In this document: piece by piece, positions 30,912 through 44,230 of the stretch
Layout of the letters: each line of letters opens with the position of its first letter
How positions within the stretch are numbered: the stretch's first letter is position 1
Source: Antilocapra americana
Taxonomy: Eukaryota > Chordata > Mammalia > Artiodactyla > Antilocapridae
Length of the DNA: 64,000 bases
Assembly (NCBI GenBank): GCA_007570785.1
Contig: ML660774.1
Coordinates: 455,309 to 519,308 of the forward strand
Reading direction: 5' to 3'
Translations under genes and position numbers: made by a program
Notes under the pieces: generated by a model
Database searches by the model: none
What the model saw: only the letters and a program-made list of their open reading frames with translations
Told to the model about the DNA's origin: nothing

Positions 30912-33900
30912 CATTAGGTGAAAACTGCAAACGAATACAGTATAATTTTTAAGTATACATCATTTAAATCTTTATAAAAGCCTAGTAATGTGACTAGGTA
31001 AAGAAACTTGCACATGGATTATAATAAGGGTAGCCTGTTTTCATTTCACTACTCTTTGACTTTTACAAGACAAAACACATACTAGAGAATGTATCATTGA
31101 TTTTACAGCATGAAGTGTAACAAAATGAAATGGGAAAATGATCCATTTGCCATTGGTAAACAGGAATTTATTAAAAGACAAAGAAAACTATGATATGACT
31201 TGAGACAAAGTTTATCACTTAAACTAGACTATCCAAATGAGAATGAAAAGATTATAATCTTCACAATGCTTATCAAAACATAACATTAAGAAATTTAATA
31301 TATATATATTAATGTTTGCTGTGCCAGAAATTTCCTGAGAGCTTGACATGGTCTGATAGTCTGGGCTCTAGAAGAGATTTTGTTATTGCTCACTGTGTAT
31401 GTGTGACCTTAAGATTATTTCTTAAACACTCAAATTCCTTTTTGAAGAAGTTGCTATGAAAATGATATTTTTGAATATCATTTAGTTCATTGAAATTACT
31501 ACCATTATTGGAAGGTAATTATGTCATTTGGTTTTGGTAAAGAAGAGCTTGCCATAAATGAGTTACTGTCAACTTTTGGTCAGTACCTGGGTTATAACAT
31601 TGGGGTGATCCAGACAAAGTTATGTCTATGAAAATATGCATTATTAGCTTTCTGAAACAATGGACTGAAATAAGGAAACACATCACCCTAGCAAACACGG
31701 TATTTGCTCTCTGAGGTGCCATTATTAGAATTGAATGTAATTGTTATTTTTAGGAGACTGATATACAATTGATCCTTGAAGCTTTTGACAGTTTCATGAT
31801 TTAGAAATTAAAACTTGCCAGGCCATGCCCCCAAGGAGCCGGGTCTAATGCTTGGGAGCCTACTGTATCATGTGAGTGCTTGAAGGGCCACGCCAGACAG
31901 CATTCATAAAGCAACACAGAAGGGCTTCAGCCCATGAAACTCCCCATCAGCTCTTGAAATTCAAAAATGTTTGTTTGCTGTCTGTGAAAGTATAAGTGCA
32001 ACCAAAGACTGTGTTTGCCTGGCTAAATTTTCCATTAATAGTACAATAAATCAGCTATTTTCAGTTTGTGAGGGCCACCACTGTGGCCATAATACTGTTG
32101 GATAAATTGGCAAAAAAGAGAAAGAAATTAAATTTACCTAAGGCTTCCTTAACTGCATTCCATGTTATAGTTTGTTTGCTTCTTTGTCCTGATACAGCCC
32201 TCACTTTATTTTAAATTTTATTTAATGTTACTTTTGAATCTAGCATTAGGCAACCAATAATTTTGATTAATATTTTTCAGACCTAAAGTTCTTTTTTTCT
32301 AGTATTATTTATCAGAGGAATACACCATGATATTTAAGAATAAGCAAAGCCTTGTTTCAACATTCTATTGGTTTAGCAACTGAAAGAGCTTGGCAATGAC
32401 TGGCTTATATACACATACAGTTTTGTTTTTTATTTAAAAACCATTAAATCAAATATGCAGAGGATTTATGGACTAGACAGCAAACAATTTACTTATTGGA
32501 TATTTGGATAGAAATAACACCAGATATTTTCTGGAATATGTAAATGTTTATAAGAATTTTCTTGCAGTTTAAAAATACTGTGATTATTGGCAAGCCTGAA
32601 GAGGATGTAGTTAAAGGTATTTTCATGAGAGACCTGTAACTATGCTAAAAAGGACTGACCCTACAAGACCTTAAACATTTTTCCTCTTTGAAATAATTCT
32701 TTAAACTAGGCCAAGTGATTTTCCAAAAACTTTAAAGTGATTGGCTTATAGTGAAATTTACACTCAAAAATAAAGATTTAAATTAAGCTGTTCAGCCATT
32801 TTGGATTTCAAGAATTGATTCTGGGTTTCAAGAGCTGGTTCTTCCAGATTTGAAGACTTGATGGTGTCTTTCCCCTTCTGGTGAAGGTTATGCTGTTGCA
32901 TTATGACTTTGGGGGTTGCTGGCTATTTCATCCAGAGGAAATTTCCCCTGGGACCACGTGGATAGTCATTAGTCATTTTTCTGTGAGCCTGAAAATCTAA
33001 GGCAGCAAAAATAAGCTCCATGGGTAAATGGCAAGCAAATTGACAACCAAATTAAATGAACACTTGTGCTCATAACCACTTCCTGAGGGAATTTTAAAAG
33101 GTCTTTGCAAGGGATCCTGTGCTATTTTTGCTACAGAGTGTGATTTTGGGGAAAGACAGTGAGTAGCAGCACTGGTCTGTTAGTAATGGCAATTAAAGGA
33201 GCCGGATGGGGTCACCACAGTTACCATAGCTGCTACGTATTTGCTGATTTAAGTATCCTTAGAGACTAATAAAAATTGCTTCTCAGTAGATAAACGATAC
33301 TCAAAGCAATCTCTGGGTTTCAAGTTATAGTATCTTCCTTAAACAATCCTTCCAGGGTTCCAGATACTGAATTGAATATTTAAGTAGCAATAAAAATGAA
33401 CTTCTAATTCTTCTAGAATATGTCAACTTTTTCAGTGATGGCACTTTAATAGGTTGTTCATAGTATAGACATTGGCACAATTTAATTGAAATTTAGAACC
33501 AGGAGGGAGAATTGTCTGTTAAGAAAGTCTTTCAGGATTCAGATTTGGAAAAACTAGTAATTAGAAAAATATGGTTTTCTTTGTAAGGTCTTTCTCGTCT
33601 AAGTTGGTGAAGCTAAATCAGCTGACTCTGTAATCTCACAAGACACAGAATTTCTCAAATTCCATTTAATTTAGGTTGGAGAATCATATAGCAGCACCAC
33701 TGACTGGATCATCATGGGTAAGATGGTAAGCATTCATAAGATTAAAATAACAAACCATTAAAAAAACAATAATTGTCTACTAAAAGTGAGGCACTATGTC
33801 ACAGTCCAATCGAACCAAACCAAATACCAGAAGGCATAGCCTCTGTCTTCCAGCCTCATGACTTATCACCTTCTGCTGATGCATTTTCTTGACGGTAAAA

Positions 33901-34424
33901 TGGGAATAATACAAACAGCTTTTCATCCTTCACAGTATTAGCTATCAGAGAGAAGGGTTAGCCCTGCCCCCTCGCCCGATACCCCACTCCAAGTCCACTT
34001 CCACCTGTGGAGTATGACAGGGTTTCCATGGTAACCTAGTGACCTCTCACCCTGGCTCAATTCCCACTCTACCACTTCTAGGCACTTCCTTCATTTCCCT
34101 CCAAGGTTGTCCAGGACTCTCCCAACAGCATACCATGGACTGTCCTATGTCGAGTCCCCTCCTGCTTCTTATGGTGACTGTGAGCGACTGGCGGCATCCA
34201 CAGCCACTCCTGATTCACAGAGCCTGGTATGCATTCTACCTAAATCTTCATAAACCCAGACTCTGAAAGCAATCCTGACAGGACAGCAAAACAGTCTACT
34301 CTGCTTTGTTTCTTTCTTAAACTCCCTTTTCAACCATCAGTGATGACTGTGTCCTCTTCCATCTCTTGAAACTCATATTTTCTTCTAAAGATCTTTTATA
34401 TTTCCTTGAAGCCAGAATGGGGTT
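30912..34424. other. Intergenic, 3.5 kb without a recognised repeat
   Basis: The longest stretch of the window free of identifiable transposons, AT-rich, with no credible ORF. Such repeat-poor tracts can hold conserved regulatory sequence, for example the GC-balanced block at 31810-31940, but conservation cannot be judged from one genome. Confidence 0.5.
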
Positions 34425-35329
34425 AGATGGTTTTCCATTGTATGGATATACCACATTTTGTTTATCCATTCATCAGGTGATTGTAATTTTGGAGTATTTC
34501 CAGTTTTTTGTCTATTATGTGTTTCATGTGCTTGGCCATTTGTATATGTTGTTTGACAACATATCCATTCAAATCTTTTGCTCATATTTGTTTTTTGTCA
34601 TTATTGAGTTGTATTTTTACATATTTCACATCCTACTCCTTTGCCAGATACAGGATTTGCAAATATTTTCTCCTAGGTTGAACTGCCTTTCTTCATAATG
34701 TCTTTTGATTATTTTAAGAGTCTTTTAAATTTTTTGATGAATTTCAGTTTATCATATTTTTTAAATAATAGATTGTGCTTTTGGCATTATGTCTAAGAAT
34801 TCTTTGCTCAACCAAAGGATATGGAGATTGTCTTCTGCATTTTATTCTTGAAATTTTATAGTTTTTCTCTTTCAATATTATTGAGATATAGCTGATATAC
34901 AGAGCTGTATAAGTTTAAGGTATAGGGCATAATGATTTGACTTACATATATCATGAAATGATGACCATAGTAAGTTTAGTGAATATCCATCATCTCACAT
35001 ATTAAAGAAATAGAGAAAAAGTTTGTGATGAGAACTCTTTGATTTACTCTTTTAACAATTTTCATATATAATGAACAGAAGTGCTAATTACATTTATCAT
35101 GTTGTACATTATTACATCCCTATTATTTATTTATCTTATAACTTGCAGTTTGCAGGACCTCTGACTGCTTTCACCCAATTCCCCCTCCCTCCACCACCCA
35201 TTTCTGGTAACCACATATCTGATCTCTTATTTTCTCTTTCTTCTTTTTAGGGTCTATTCAAATCTTTTTCTCATTTTTAATTTGCTTTCTTATTATTGAA
35301 CTTTTAGGGCTTTTAATATATTCTTTTTT
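34425..35329 (-). mobile_element. Old L1 3' end (L1M type)
   Basis: The minus strand encodes the end of L1 ORF2 (DEWINKMWYIHTMENHL at about 34430-34490). It is followed leftward by 3' UTR text typical of L1M: CAGATACAGGATTTGCAAAT and TTATTGAGATATAGCTGATA on the + strand. The pieces are in a mosaic order, suggesting at least two L1 copies. Confidence 0.8.
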
Positions 35330-35578
35330 TTCTAATTTATTTATCTTCTTTACATTATTGTGTTGGTTTTGCCATACATTGACATGAATCTGCCATGGGT
35401 ATACATGTGTTCCCCTTCCAGAACCCTCCTCCCACCTCCCTCCTGATACCATCTCTCTGGGTCATCCTGGTGCACCAGCCCTGAGCACCTTGTATCAAGC
35501 ATCAAACCTGGGCTGGCAATTGATTTCACATATGATAATTTAAATATTTCAATGCCGTTCTCCCATATCATCCCACCC
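35330..35578 (-). mobile_element. Younger ruminant L1 fragment nested in the old L1
   Basis: TTTTGCCATACATTGACATG, CCCTCCTCCCACCTCCCTCC and CTCTGGGTCATCCTGGTGCA are characteristic of the artiodactyl L1 3' region in reverse. L1M sequence resumes on the right. Confidence 0.85.
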
Positions 35579-35872
35579 TTCTTATATGTGTTTTATCAAA
35601 TATGTGATTTTCAAATTTTTTCCCCCAGTATGTGATTTGCCTTTTTCTTCTTTTCATTTTTTAATTATTAAAAAAAAAAATTTTAAGCTCTTACATTTAG
35701 GTCTCTGATTCATATTAAAGGTGATTTTTGTGTATGGTATGATGAGAGGCCCTTAAGTTCTGTTTTTTTTTTTTCCTTGTTGCTGATGCCACAAAGTTCT
35801 ATTGTTTTTATCTGAAGTTCAGAAGTTTTGCAAGCAAAAATGCTGTATGTCAATTATATCTCAATAAAATCA
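35579..35872. mobile_element. L1M remnants
   Basis: Left part (to about 35815) is minus-strand L1 (TATGTGATTTGCCTTTTTCT, GGTGATTTTTGTGTATGGTA). The end at 35840-35872 (GTCAATTATATCTCAATAAA) is a plus-strand L1 3' terminus. Confidence 0.65.
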
Positions 35873-36121
35873 GGTGGGGGAGGGGAGGAAATCCTCCTTG
35901 TTGAGCTAGGCCAAATATCTGACCTACACAATTCTAAGGAAATAAAACATTTGTTGCTTTAAGCCACTTAATTTGCAGTGGTGTGTTATATAGTGACTGA
36001 TAATCAAGACAATATATCATATTCACTTTAAATTTTCTCTGTAAATAATTTTGCCTGAACAGGAAATCTTAGAAGACACTATGGTAATTTTTACTCCAAA
36101 ATTTTAAGCATATCTCGTGTC
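35873..36121. other. Possible old repeat tail
   Basis: TTGTTGCTTTAAGCCACTTA then ATTTGCAGTGGTGTGTTATA resembles an old mammal-wide repeat end that I cannot assign to a family with confidence. Confidence 0.3.
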
Positions 36122-36132
36122 AGAAAGTACAG

Positions 36133-36447
36133 GGCTTCTTTGTGGCTCATTGGCAAAGAATCTGCTTGCCAGTGCAGAAGAAACAGATTCGATCCCTGGT
36201 CTGGGAAGATCGCACATACCACTGAGCAGCTAAGCCTGTGAGCTGCAACCACTGAAGCCTGTGCTCTAGGGCCGGGAGCCACAGTTGCTGAAGCCCTTGG
36301 ACCCCAGAGCCCAGAAGCGACTGCAGTAAGAAACCTATATGCTGCCTCTAGGGAGTAGCCCCTGCTTGCCACAACTAGAGAAAAGCCCGCACAGCCAGGA
36401 AGACCCAGCACAGCCAAAAATAAATACATAAATAAAATAAAAAAATA
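36133..36447 (+). mobile_element. CHR-type SINE, long form, with 11-bp target duplication
   Basis: SINE head GGGCTTCTTTGTGGCTCATT, a central CAACCACTGAAGCC and AAGCGACTGCAGTAAG region, and an A-rich AAATAAATACATAAATA tail. AGAAAGTACAG is repeated exactly at 36122-36132 and 36448-36458. The 178-codon minus frame crossing this element is a repeat artefact. Confidence 0.92.
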
Positions 36448-36507
36448 AGAAAGTACAGACTTTTGGATCGTTTGTATTGATATATATCTTTTGCATACTT
36501 TTGGGCA

Positions 36508-37146
36508 CAGTAGTCCCTCCTTATCCACAGGGGAAACATTCCAAGACACCCCCCACCCCGCGGACGCCTGGAACCACAGGTGGCACTGAGCCCTATATCT
36601 ACTGTATGTTTTCCTACACACACTCATCTACAATAAGGTCTAATTTATAAGTTAGGCACAGTAGGAGGTTAGCAGTAACTAATAGTAAATTACAACAGTT
36701 ACAACAAATACTACAGTGAAAGTTATGTGAATGTATCCTCTCTCAAAACGTCTAATTGTTCTATACTCACCCTTCTTGTGATGATGAGAGAGGAAGTGAG
36801 GTGAATGACGCAGGCGCTGTGATGTAGCCTTGCGCTGGTATTGACCTTCGATGACCCGTCAGGGTAATTATCTGCTTCCAGTGATCCTGAAGCACAGTGA
36901 TCCGCTTCAGCTGTGATGAAGCGGATGGTCGGATGTCAGGAGCAGACAACGTCGATGGTTGGGATTCCAGGCAGGTCAGAGCTGGATGGAGAGAACTTTT
37001 ATCATGTAACTCAGAACAGACGTGCAATTGAAAACTTACTCATTGTTTACTTCTGGAATTTTCCATTAATATTTTTGGACCTCAGCTGACTGCAGGTAAC
37101 TGAAACGTTGGGAAGCAAAACTGCAAATAAGTGGGAGAGATGACTG
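36508..37146 (+). mobile_element. Tigger-like (pogo/TcMar) DNA transposon, non-autonomous
   Basis: Starts CAGTAGTCCCTCCTTATCCA and ends in the mirrored GCAAATAAGTGGGAGAGATG-ACTG. The interior has AACAGTTACAACAAATACTA and TACTCACCCTTCTTGTGATG, as in known mammalian elements of this group. No transposase reading frame. A hairpin CCGCTTCA...TGAAGCGG lies at about 36902-36924. Confidence 0.8.
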
Positions 37147-39488
37147 AATAGATGTCTATCTTTGGTATACATCTTTTGAACTTGGGCTTATCAAGTTTGC
37201 CATTTATGTCAAAGTTAATGAAATTGGTGTTGTTTTTATGGGATTGTATGTGACTTTTAAAGCTATTTCTATAAATGTATTAGTTTCATGTCTCCAGTTA
37301 AAGGCTACCAAAGAGGCTTTTTTTTTTTTTTTTTGCTTTTGTTACCTGCAGCTATCTCTGAGACAATGCAACTATTTGGAAGAAGGGAAAAACTACTTTT
37401 CATTATGGATTCCTTAATCAACAGCAATCAACTCTTTGCCTTTTAGAACCACTTACAAAGAAAATGATTCTTAATTTCCCATTTCCAAAATGTCCGAATA
37501 ATAGATTTCTAATTACTTAACTGCAAAAGTAAACACCTTCTAAGGTTTGCTCAGACATTAGGGTGTACAGGAGTGATTACCAAATGTGTATGGCTTCCTA
37601 GACACCAAATGCTAAATCTATTAGGATTTCCTGCTATTCTTCTGAATTTTGGATACTGTTCATGTAAATTGGAAAGGTCAATGTATAGATACATTTCTGT
37701 AACTTTCTCTCTCTTAAAAGTATAGACTTGACAGGAAAATGGAGTATCAATACAACTTTTAAATAAAATTCACACAAAGTTCAAATCTATAATTTCTTTG
37801 TACACTGCAAACAAGTCATTTTTGCTATAGTTAGCTAAATAAAGATATGTCCATATAATTGTTAATAGAACATCATATTTTTAACTTGTTTGAGGAAAGA
37901 TACACATTTCATTATTCCAAAGTTAAATTATCTAGCTTAATGCTTTACTATATAGGTTTAGATTTAGATTCTAGGAGCCCAACGCCTCTATACAAGCTTG
38001 AAGAGCATTTGACATTGATTGTAAGGACATGTTTTAAAAATAGTGCATCCCAATGAATATTACCTTTGTATTTTAAGTAGCAAGAATCTGAAAAGGCCAT
38101 CCAATGGCAAATATGCGAATTAAACAATTCTGATATTCATTTCTACTTGGAAGCAGCTTTGGGGTAGGATTTGTTCAGCTATAACTGTGTTTCATCTTAG
38201 CATGTTTCTGGCTTGAGCAAATTTTTAATCTTGGCAGATCATAGAGTAGAAAAATTCCTTTTTGTACATAATGCAAACATTAGACACTTAAGGAAGGGAA
38301 TGGAGGAGGAAAGTTCAGGTTCCAAGTTTCTTTACAATATTCCTCCCAAATGGACTCTGTAGAAACTTAAGAAGATTGAGTCTAAACCTGGGGTACAGTC
38401 TTATTTGGCCTCAAAGATGTGATGGTTATTCCTCCAGACAGACAATTTCACTGGAAAGGCTGGCTATCCCTTTATTTTAATCTGAATGAATCTACTTTTT
38501 TTTTTTTTAACTAAATGTTCATTCTCTGAAGTCAGTTGAATTCCTCTTTTCTAAAGTGTTCTGTATTCACACTGTTCTGAAATTGTGTCTTTACTGACCT
38601 GCTGACCTTAGGTTAAGTGAATTGAGGAAATAAGAAAACATGTAAAAAAGAAAGAGAATTTCCTCTTCCTTTCACCTAGACTATAGCCATTCAAGTGAGT
38701 TTCACAGACAAGGGTCATTTGCATCATTTGAAAGATTTCTCAAAATGCAGAATCTAGGGCCTCACCTAAGACCCAGTGAATTTGAATCTGCTCAATGACA
38801 AGATCCCATGTGATCCCAAAGTTGACATGTGTCACCCTAGCAGAAAGCACTAGATAAAATCCACCAGGCTTCCCCTCCCCCGCTTCTCAGAAGGACCCCT
38901 CTTCTCTGGGGGTACTGCTAAGAAAAAGGGCACAGAGGCAAGCAGCTTGGAAGTTCGCTTCCCTAGGTCTGGCTTTGAGGAAATAGTGTCATTTCCACGT
39001 TTCCGCTTGCTCTTTGTCAAATGGTCTAGTATTTTCTGACATGTCGTATTTCATGTGGGTTAGCTTGTGACTTACTCCTTTCTGTTATCATTGAGCCCAA
39101 ATCATTCTATAGGAAGAAGTCTCCTCCTTTACCCAGGAGAGAAATGTTTGCATCATCAGTACATTCTTATCCTAGTCCAACTTATGCCAACTGAATGAAT
39201 TTCACTTAATTTAAGCTACCATACACTAGACTGATACAAATACAGTTGCCAGAGAAATACATTCTTGGGTAAAAATAATCAATCATTAATATATTGGTTG
39301 ATTCACATATTTCTCCAAAGGAAAAATTGTAATGAACTTCTATTCATTACATTCTATTCATTCTAACTAAAGACTTTATTGTCTTTAGTTAGTTGGCTTC
39401 TAGAATACTGCTTGAGATTATAGTACACTATAAACTAACTTTCCGCTGCAGATGTAATAAAAATGTACATACTTAAATTTACCTTTAC
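37147..39488. other. Intergenic, unique sequence
   Basis: No named repeat. T tract at 37319-37334. A 12-bp perfect inverted repeat with a 6-base loop lies at 39363-39392. Confidence 0.5.
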
Positions 39489-39498
39489 ATTCAAAGAA

Positions 39499-39704
39499 AG
39501 TAAAAGTGAAGTTGCTCAGTCGTGTCCGACTCTTTGCAACCTCATGGACTGTAGCCTACCAGGATTTTCTGTCCATGGGATTCTCCAGGCAAGAGTACTG
39601 GAGTAGGTTGCCATTCCCTTCTCCAGGAGATCTTCCTGACCCAGGAAACAAACTGGAGTCTTCCGCATTTTGGGCAGACGCTTTACCCTCTGAGCCACCA
39701 GGGA
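39499..39704 (-). mobile_element. Bov-tA SINE with 10-bp target duplication
   Basis: Reversed SINE between two copies of ATTCAAAGAA (39489-39498 and 39705-39714). Confidence 0.95.
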
Positions 39705-39796
39705 ATTCAAAGAAGAATGCTAAAAATAAACATACACTTTGGTTTACAAATGTACAAAGCTCTTCACCCACATGAGTTCATTAAAATAAAAAGTCT

Positions 39797-39945
39797 GGGA
39801 CTTCCCTGGCAGTCCAGTGGTTGCAACTCTGTGCTTCCCCTGCAGTGGTGTGGGTCTGATCCCTGGTAGGGAACCAAGATCTCACATGCAGTGAGCCATG
39901 GGCACACAAAAATACATTAAAAAATAAAATAAAATCAGGTTATTT
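39797..39945 (+). mobile_element. CHR-type SINE
   Basis: GGGACTTCCCTGGCAGTCCA through CAAGATCTCACATGCAGTGA and an AAATAAAATAAAAT tail. Confidence 0.92.
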
Positions 39946-40539
39946 GTCTTTTAAAAAATATGAAGTCTATGCAAATCTCAATTTTAAAATTAGATGCTTT
40001 GTAAACTGACTTTTGTTGTAGATTTTGTAAATACCTCTGAGATCCTTCATTTAAAGCATCATAAAAGTGTGTTGATTGATATTTATTATGCCATAGATGT
40101 GTTTAGGATAATTATTTCATAATTGTTCCTGTGTGTTGGTGTTCTAAGGGTTTTGGTTAAGAAAATCGCTGCTTCTCTAGAATTCCCTCCCACTGCCTAA
40201 GTTAAGTTCAACATGTTCAGTCCAAGTTGACACGAGGTGCAGACACTACCAGCCTACCAACCTGATAATACTTAAGACTGCTGTTCTTATTCAATATCTC
40301 TCTTTCAAGATATATGAGACACTGTAGGCTTTGGAATAAGAGTGCCAGATTACTGTTAGCATTTAACATGATTTTAAATAGCTTAGTGACACAAGGTGAT
40401 AAAGGATTGGGGATAAACATTGTCAAAAAGAAAAGGGTCGCTAAAACTGGCCCTGGGAATTATATGGAAGGCATTTAGATACCAAGAAGTGTCACTTCTT
40501 TCAGGATAAAAGAAGAGAAAGCTGAATACTCTTTTCCAT
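39946..40539. other. Intergenic, no recognised feature
   Basis: Unique AT-rich sequence. Confidence 0.5.
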
Positions 40540-41448
40540 TCAGTTCAATTCAGTCACTCAGTCGTGTCCAACTCTTTGTAACCTCATGAACTGCAGCATG
40601 CCAGGCCTCCCTGTCCACCACCAACTCCCAGAGTTTACCTAAACCCATGTCCATTGATTTGGTGATGCCATCCAGCCATCTCATCCTCTGTCGTCCCCTT
40701 CTCCTCCTGTCCTCAATCTTTCCCAGCATCAGGGTCTTTTCAAATGAGTCAGCTCTTCGTATCAGGTGGCCAAAGGATTAGAGTTCAGCTTCAACATCAG
40801 TCCTTCCAATGAACACCCAGGACTGATCTCTTTTAGGATGGACTGGTTGGATCTCCTTGCAGTCCAAGGGACTCTCAAGAGTCTTTTCCAACACCACAGT
40901 TCAAAAGCATCAATTCTTCAGTGCTCGGCTTTCTTTATATTCCAACTCTCACATCCATTCATGACCACTGGAAAAACCATAGCCTTGACTACATAGACCT
41001 TTGTTGGCAAGGTAATCTCTGCTTTTTAATATGCTGTCTAGATTGGGCATAACTTTCCTTCCAAGGAGTAAGCATCTTTTAATTTCATGACTGCAGTCAC
41101 CATCTGCAGTGATTTTGGAGCCCCTCAAAATAAAGCCTGCCACTGTTTTCCCACCTATTTCCCATGAAGTGATAGGACCAGATGCCATGATCTTAGTTTC
41201 CTGAATGTTGAGCTTTAAGCCAATTTTTTCACTCTCCTCTTTCACTTTCATCAAGAGGCTCTTTAGTTCCTCTTCACTTTCTGCCATAAAGGTGGTGTCA
41301 TCTGCATATCTGAGGTTATTGCTATTTCTCCCAGCAATCTTGATTCTAGCTTGTGTCTCTTCCAGCCCAGCATTTCTCATGATGTACTCTGCATATATGT
41401 TAAATAAGCAGGGTGACAATATACAGCCTCTATGTACTCCTCTTTTCC
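40540..41448 (-). mobile_element. BovB LINE, second copy, 5'-truncated
   Basis: Starts with the BovB 3' terminus on the left and is cut off inside the reverse transcriptase domain on the right. The 156-codon minus frame at 40949-41419 still reads SPCLFNIYAEYIMRNAGLEE and the catalytic YADD box. It has no upstream half. Confidence 0.95.
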
Positions 41449-42704
41449 ATAATGGACCCTTTTATTTGACTATGAGACAGATCAGCAGTCTTTTTCATAA
41501 TCCCTAAACATACAAATTTTTCCAAACACATACTGGTAGTTAAAAACCCACCACAAGCAAAAGCTTAGGTATAAGTACCAATCATTATTAAATATATAAT
41601 AATATATATAAAACATACAATAAATTTATAAACAATAAATATTTGATAATGACCAATCACTGTTAAATATTACTTTGATGATTAATTTTTAAATAATCAA
41701 TAGACCATTGAAATGAAAAGTACTTTTTCTCTAAGAAAATGTCCCTATTAAATGAAGAACAACTAAAACCTTCCCTAGCTGTCTTTCCTCTTTTTCTCCT
41801 TTTTAAAATAAATATATATTGCATCTCTATTATGTGTTAGATGTTGTATCAAGGTTTGAAATAAGACAAATAAAATGCAGTTTATGTCATTGAAGATCCT
41901 AGAGTTCAGGAAGATTGAAGGAAAACTTTAGGAGTGGTAGATTTGTTACTTTGTTGAAGATGGAATTGCCTTATAATTAATTTATAAGAAGTTGAAGGCA
42001 TAGTGATTAATATGGAATAATCATGATTCCATGTGAAAGAATGTCAAATCTTTATTTTAATGTCAAAATCCTACACGATTAATATTTTTCAACAAAGATA
42101 TATGTCACCAAGTGTTATACTCTTCAGGGATATAGCCAAACAAGACAGCCCTGGTTCCTGTTTTTGTTGGTCTTATGTTCTAGCAATAGAGTCAGATGGG
42201 AATTAAGAAAATTGAAAACTAAGTACCGTAACCACAATTAGCAGTAAGTCTGAATGTCACCAAAAGGGGGCCATGATATTGAGGTAAGGGTAGGAAAGAT
42301 TCACTGAGGATATGAAACTTCAACTGAGATTTACTCCTAAGCACACACCCTCTCCTACACCTGGACTATGTTTTCAGGGAATCACAGGCTGTTGCTGGGT
42401 ATCATTTATTATCAGCTGAATTGAATTTGTAATGGGCATTGTAACTATGCTGCTTCTCTTTCCTATCTTACTCCCTGGAGGCAGCAAGATACCAAGCAGT
42501 CTGTCTATGTGTATCATTTAAGTTGACTATATTCTTTATATATATTTTAAAATTTCTTAGTGTGGGTGACAGGGTGAAAAAATTCTTCTATAAAGAGAGA
42601 GTTCATTCCTCTCTAATTCAGCAACACATTTGTTCCATATCACTATGCAGTTTTAGACAACCAAAAAAAAACTCCAACTTACATTGTCTGTCTGTTGACA
42701 GACT
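41449..42704. other. Intergenic, AT-rich, no recognised feature
   Basis: Includes very AT-rich text at 41580-41720. No credible ORF. Confidence 0.5.
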
Positions 42705-42917
42705 AAATTGTTGTTTAGTCACTAAAAGTCATGTCTGACTCTTTTATGAACCCATGGACTGTAGCCCACCAGGCTCCTCTCTCCATGGGATTTTCCGGGC
42801 AAGAGTACTAGGATGGATTGCCAGTTCCTTCTCCAGGGGATCTTCCCAACCCAAGGATTGACCCCGCGTTTCTTACATTGACAGGCAGATTCTTTACCAC
42901 TGAGCCACCAGGGAAGT
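42705..42917 (-). mobile_element. Bov-tA SINE
   Basis: AAGTCATGTCTGACTCTTTT through CACTGAGCCACCAGGGAAGT. Confidence 0.94.
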
Positions 42918-42944
42918 CTCCCTGTCTGTCTGTCTATCTATCTA
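42918..42944. repeat. (CTGT)n(CTAT)n microsatellite
   Basis: Short compound tetranucleotide run abutting the SINE head. Confidence 0.85.
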
Positions 42945-43559
42945 ATCTCCTGATCCAGAGAAAGGCAGTGGACTCTGACGATTTAGGGATCATTTCTCAC
43001 ACCTCGTTTTCCCTCCAGAACCTATCCCCGTGCTTATATGCAATACCAGGAATGCCTGAAGTTCTCAAGACTTGGTTTCTTCCTGAAACCTCACTCAATA
43101 GATGCTCTGCCTCTGTAACCCACAGTCTGGTGTTAACTACCAAGGCAAAAACATTCCATAGGATATTAAGACATAAGGCAAGAAATTTGTTGATTAGTCC
43201 ATTTAAATTATATGAACTTAGTCCTTTAAAAGTACTTCAGATGCCAAAATGTATGATGTTTTTCTTCATATCTGAACAGGTAATTATAATTGTGTTGCAG
43301 ATGGGAGGGTCTGAAGATCTGATAGAATGATGAAGAGATCATTATGACCAAATGATTATTATTGAGACTTTGAGAAACAAGCAAAAAGTGGGGGTCAGGG
43401 AAATAATATTTATTATGGGAAAACTTTGTTCTTATGAAATTGGCTATAACTACCATAATAATTAATTATTAACGTGTCTGTCTCTAACAATAATAAAGAC
43501 TTGGCAATTTCTCTAATCCTATCTATATTTTTCCAAAGGTACTTCTAATGTCTCACTTT
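42945..43559. other. Intergenic, no recognised feature
   Basis: The 170-codon frame at 42818-43330 begins inside the SINE and continues into unique DNA; it has no domain I recognise. Confidence 0.45.
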
Positions 43560-44230
43560 GTACTGCTTTTTTGATCATTTACCAACTTTCTGCTGCAGGA
43601 ATTTGCTCTTTTTCAAGTATTCACTATCTCCCCCAGGAAATACTATGAAGCCTCATCCTTGAATCTTCCTTCCTTGTTGCCCTGATGTCCAGATAACCTG
43701 AACGGCTGTCCGTTCCCTCCATCTTTATCTTAAATTGGCTCTTCCTTTGTATAATGTTCCATCACCACCTTTCTCTGGCTGAGCCCTTCTCTCTCTTCCT
43801 GCTGTTTTCTAATGGTCTCTCAACCAAGAGAAATCATTCCTTATGCAGACTCTAGAATTATCTTTCTAAATGTAGATGTGGCTACCTTTTCCTGCTCAAA
43901 TCCTTTCAATGATCTCATCGTCCTAAAGATGAAACCAACACCCTCCAGATGTAACTTCCAAGGCCATCACTACTTTGGCTCCCAGATTCCACCTCAATAT
44001 TTGCATCCTCACCTCTCCTCCTGCCCTTCCTCTGCCTCCCCGGGCCTCAAAACACACAACACATAACACACTATTTTATCTAGAATGTTTCAAACCACTT
44101 TCAGTTCTCAGCTCTCTCTTAACCTTGACCTTCTCTGATCCTGTTCTTTCCCCAGAAATGCTCCATTTACCCTTCCCTTTCCTCCGAGCCAGAACCAGAC
44201 CACTTTTTTCTTTTACTGGAATTGCCCATT
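43560..44230 (+). repeat. Old L2-type LINE fragment
   Basis: TGCTCAAATCCTTTCAATGA, then CCAAGGCCATCACTACTTTG and CTCACCTCTCCTCCTGCCC, follows the same L2-like order as the fragment at 28.5-29.9 kb. Confidence 0.55.

Noticed and set aside
36091..36627. 178-codon ORF (-), the longest outside BovB and SPCS3
   Set aside because: Runs through a CHR SINE and the end of a Tigger-like transposon; a repeat-derived frame.
42818..43330. 170-codon ORF (+)
   Set aside because: Begins inside a Bov-tA SINE and continues into non-coding sequence; no domain.
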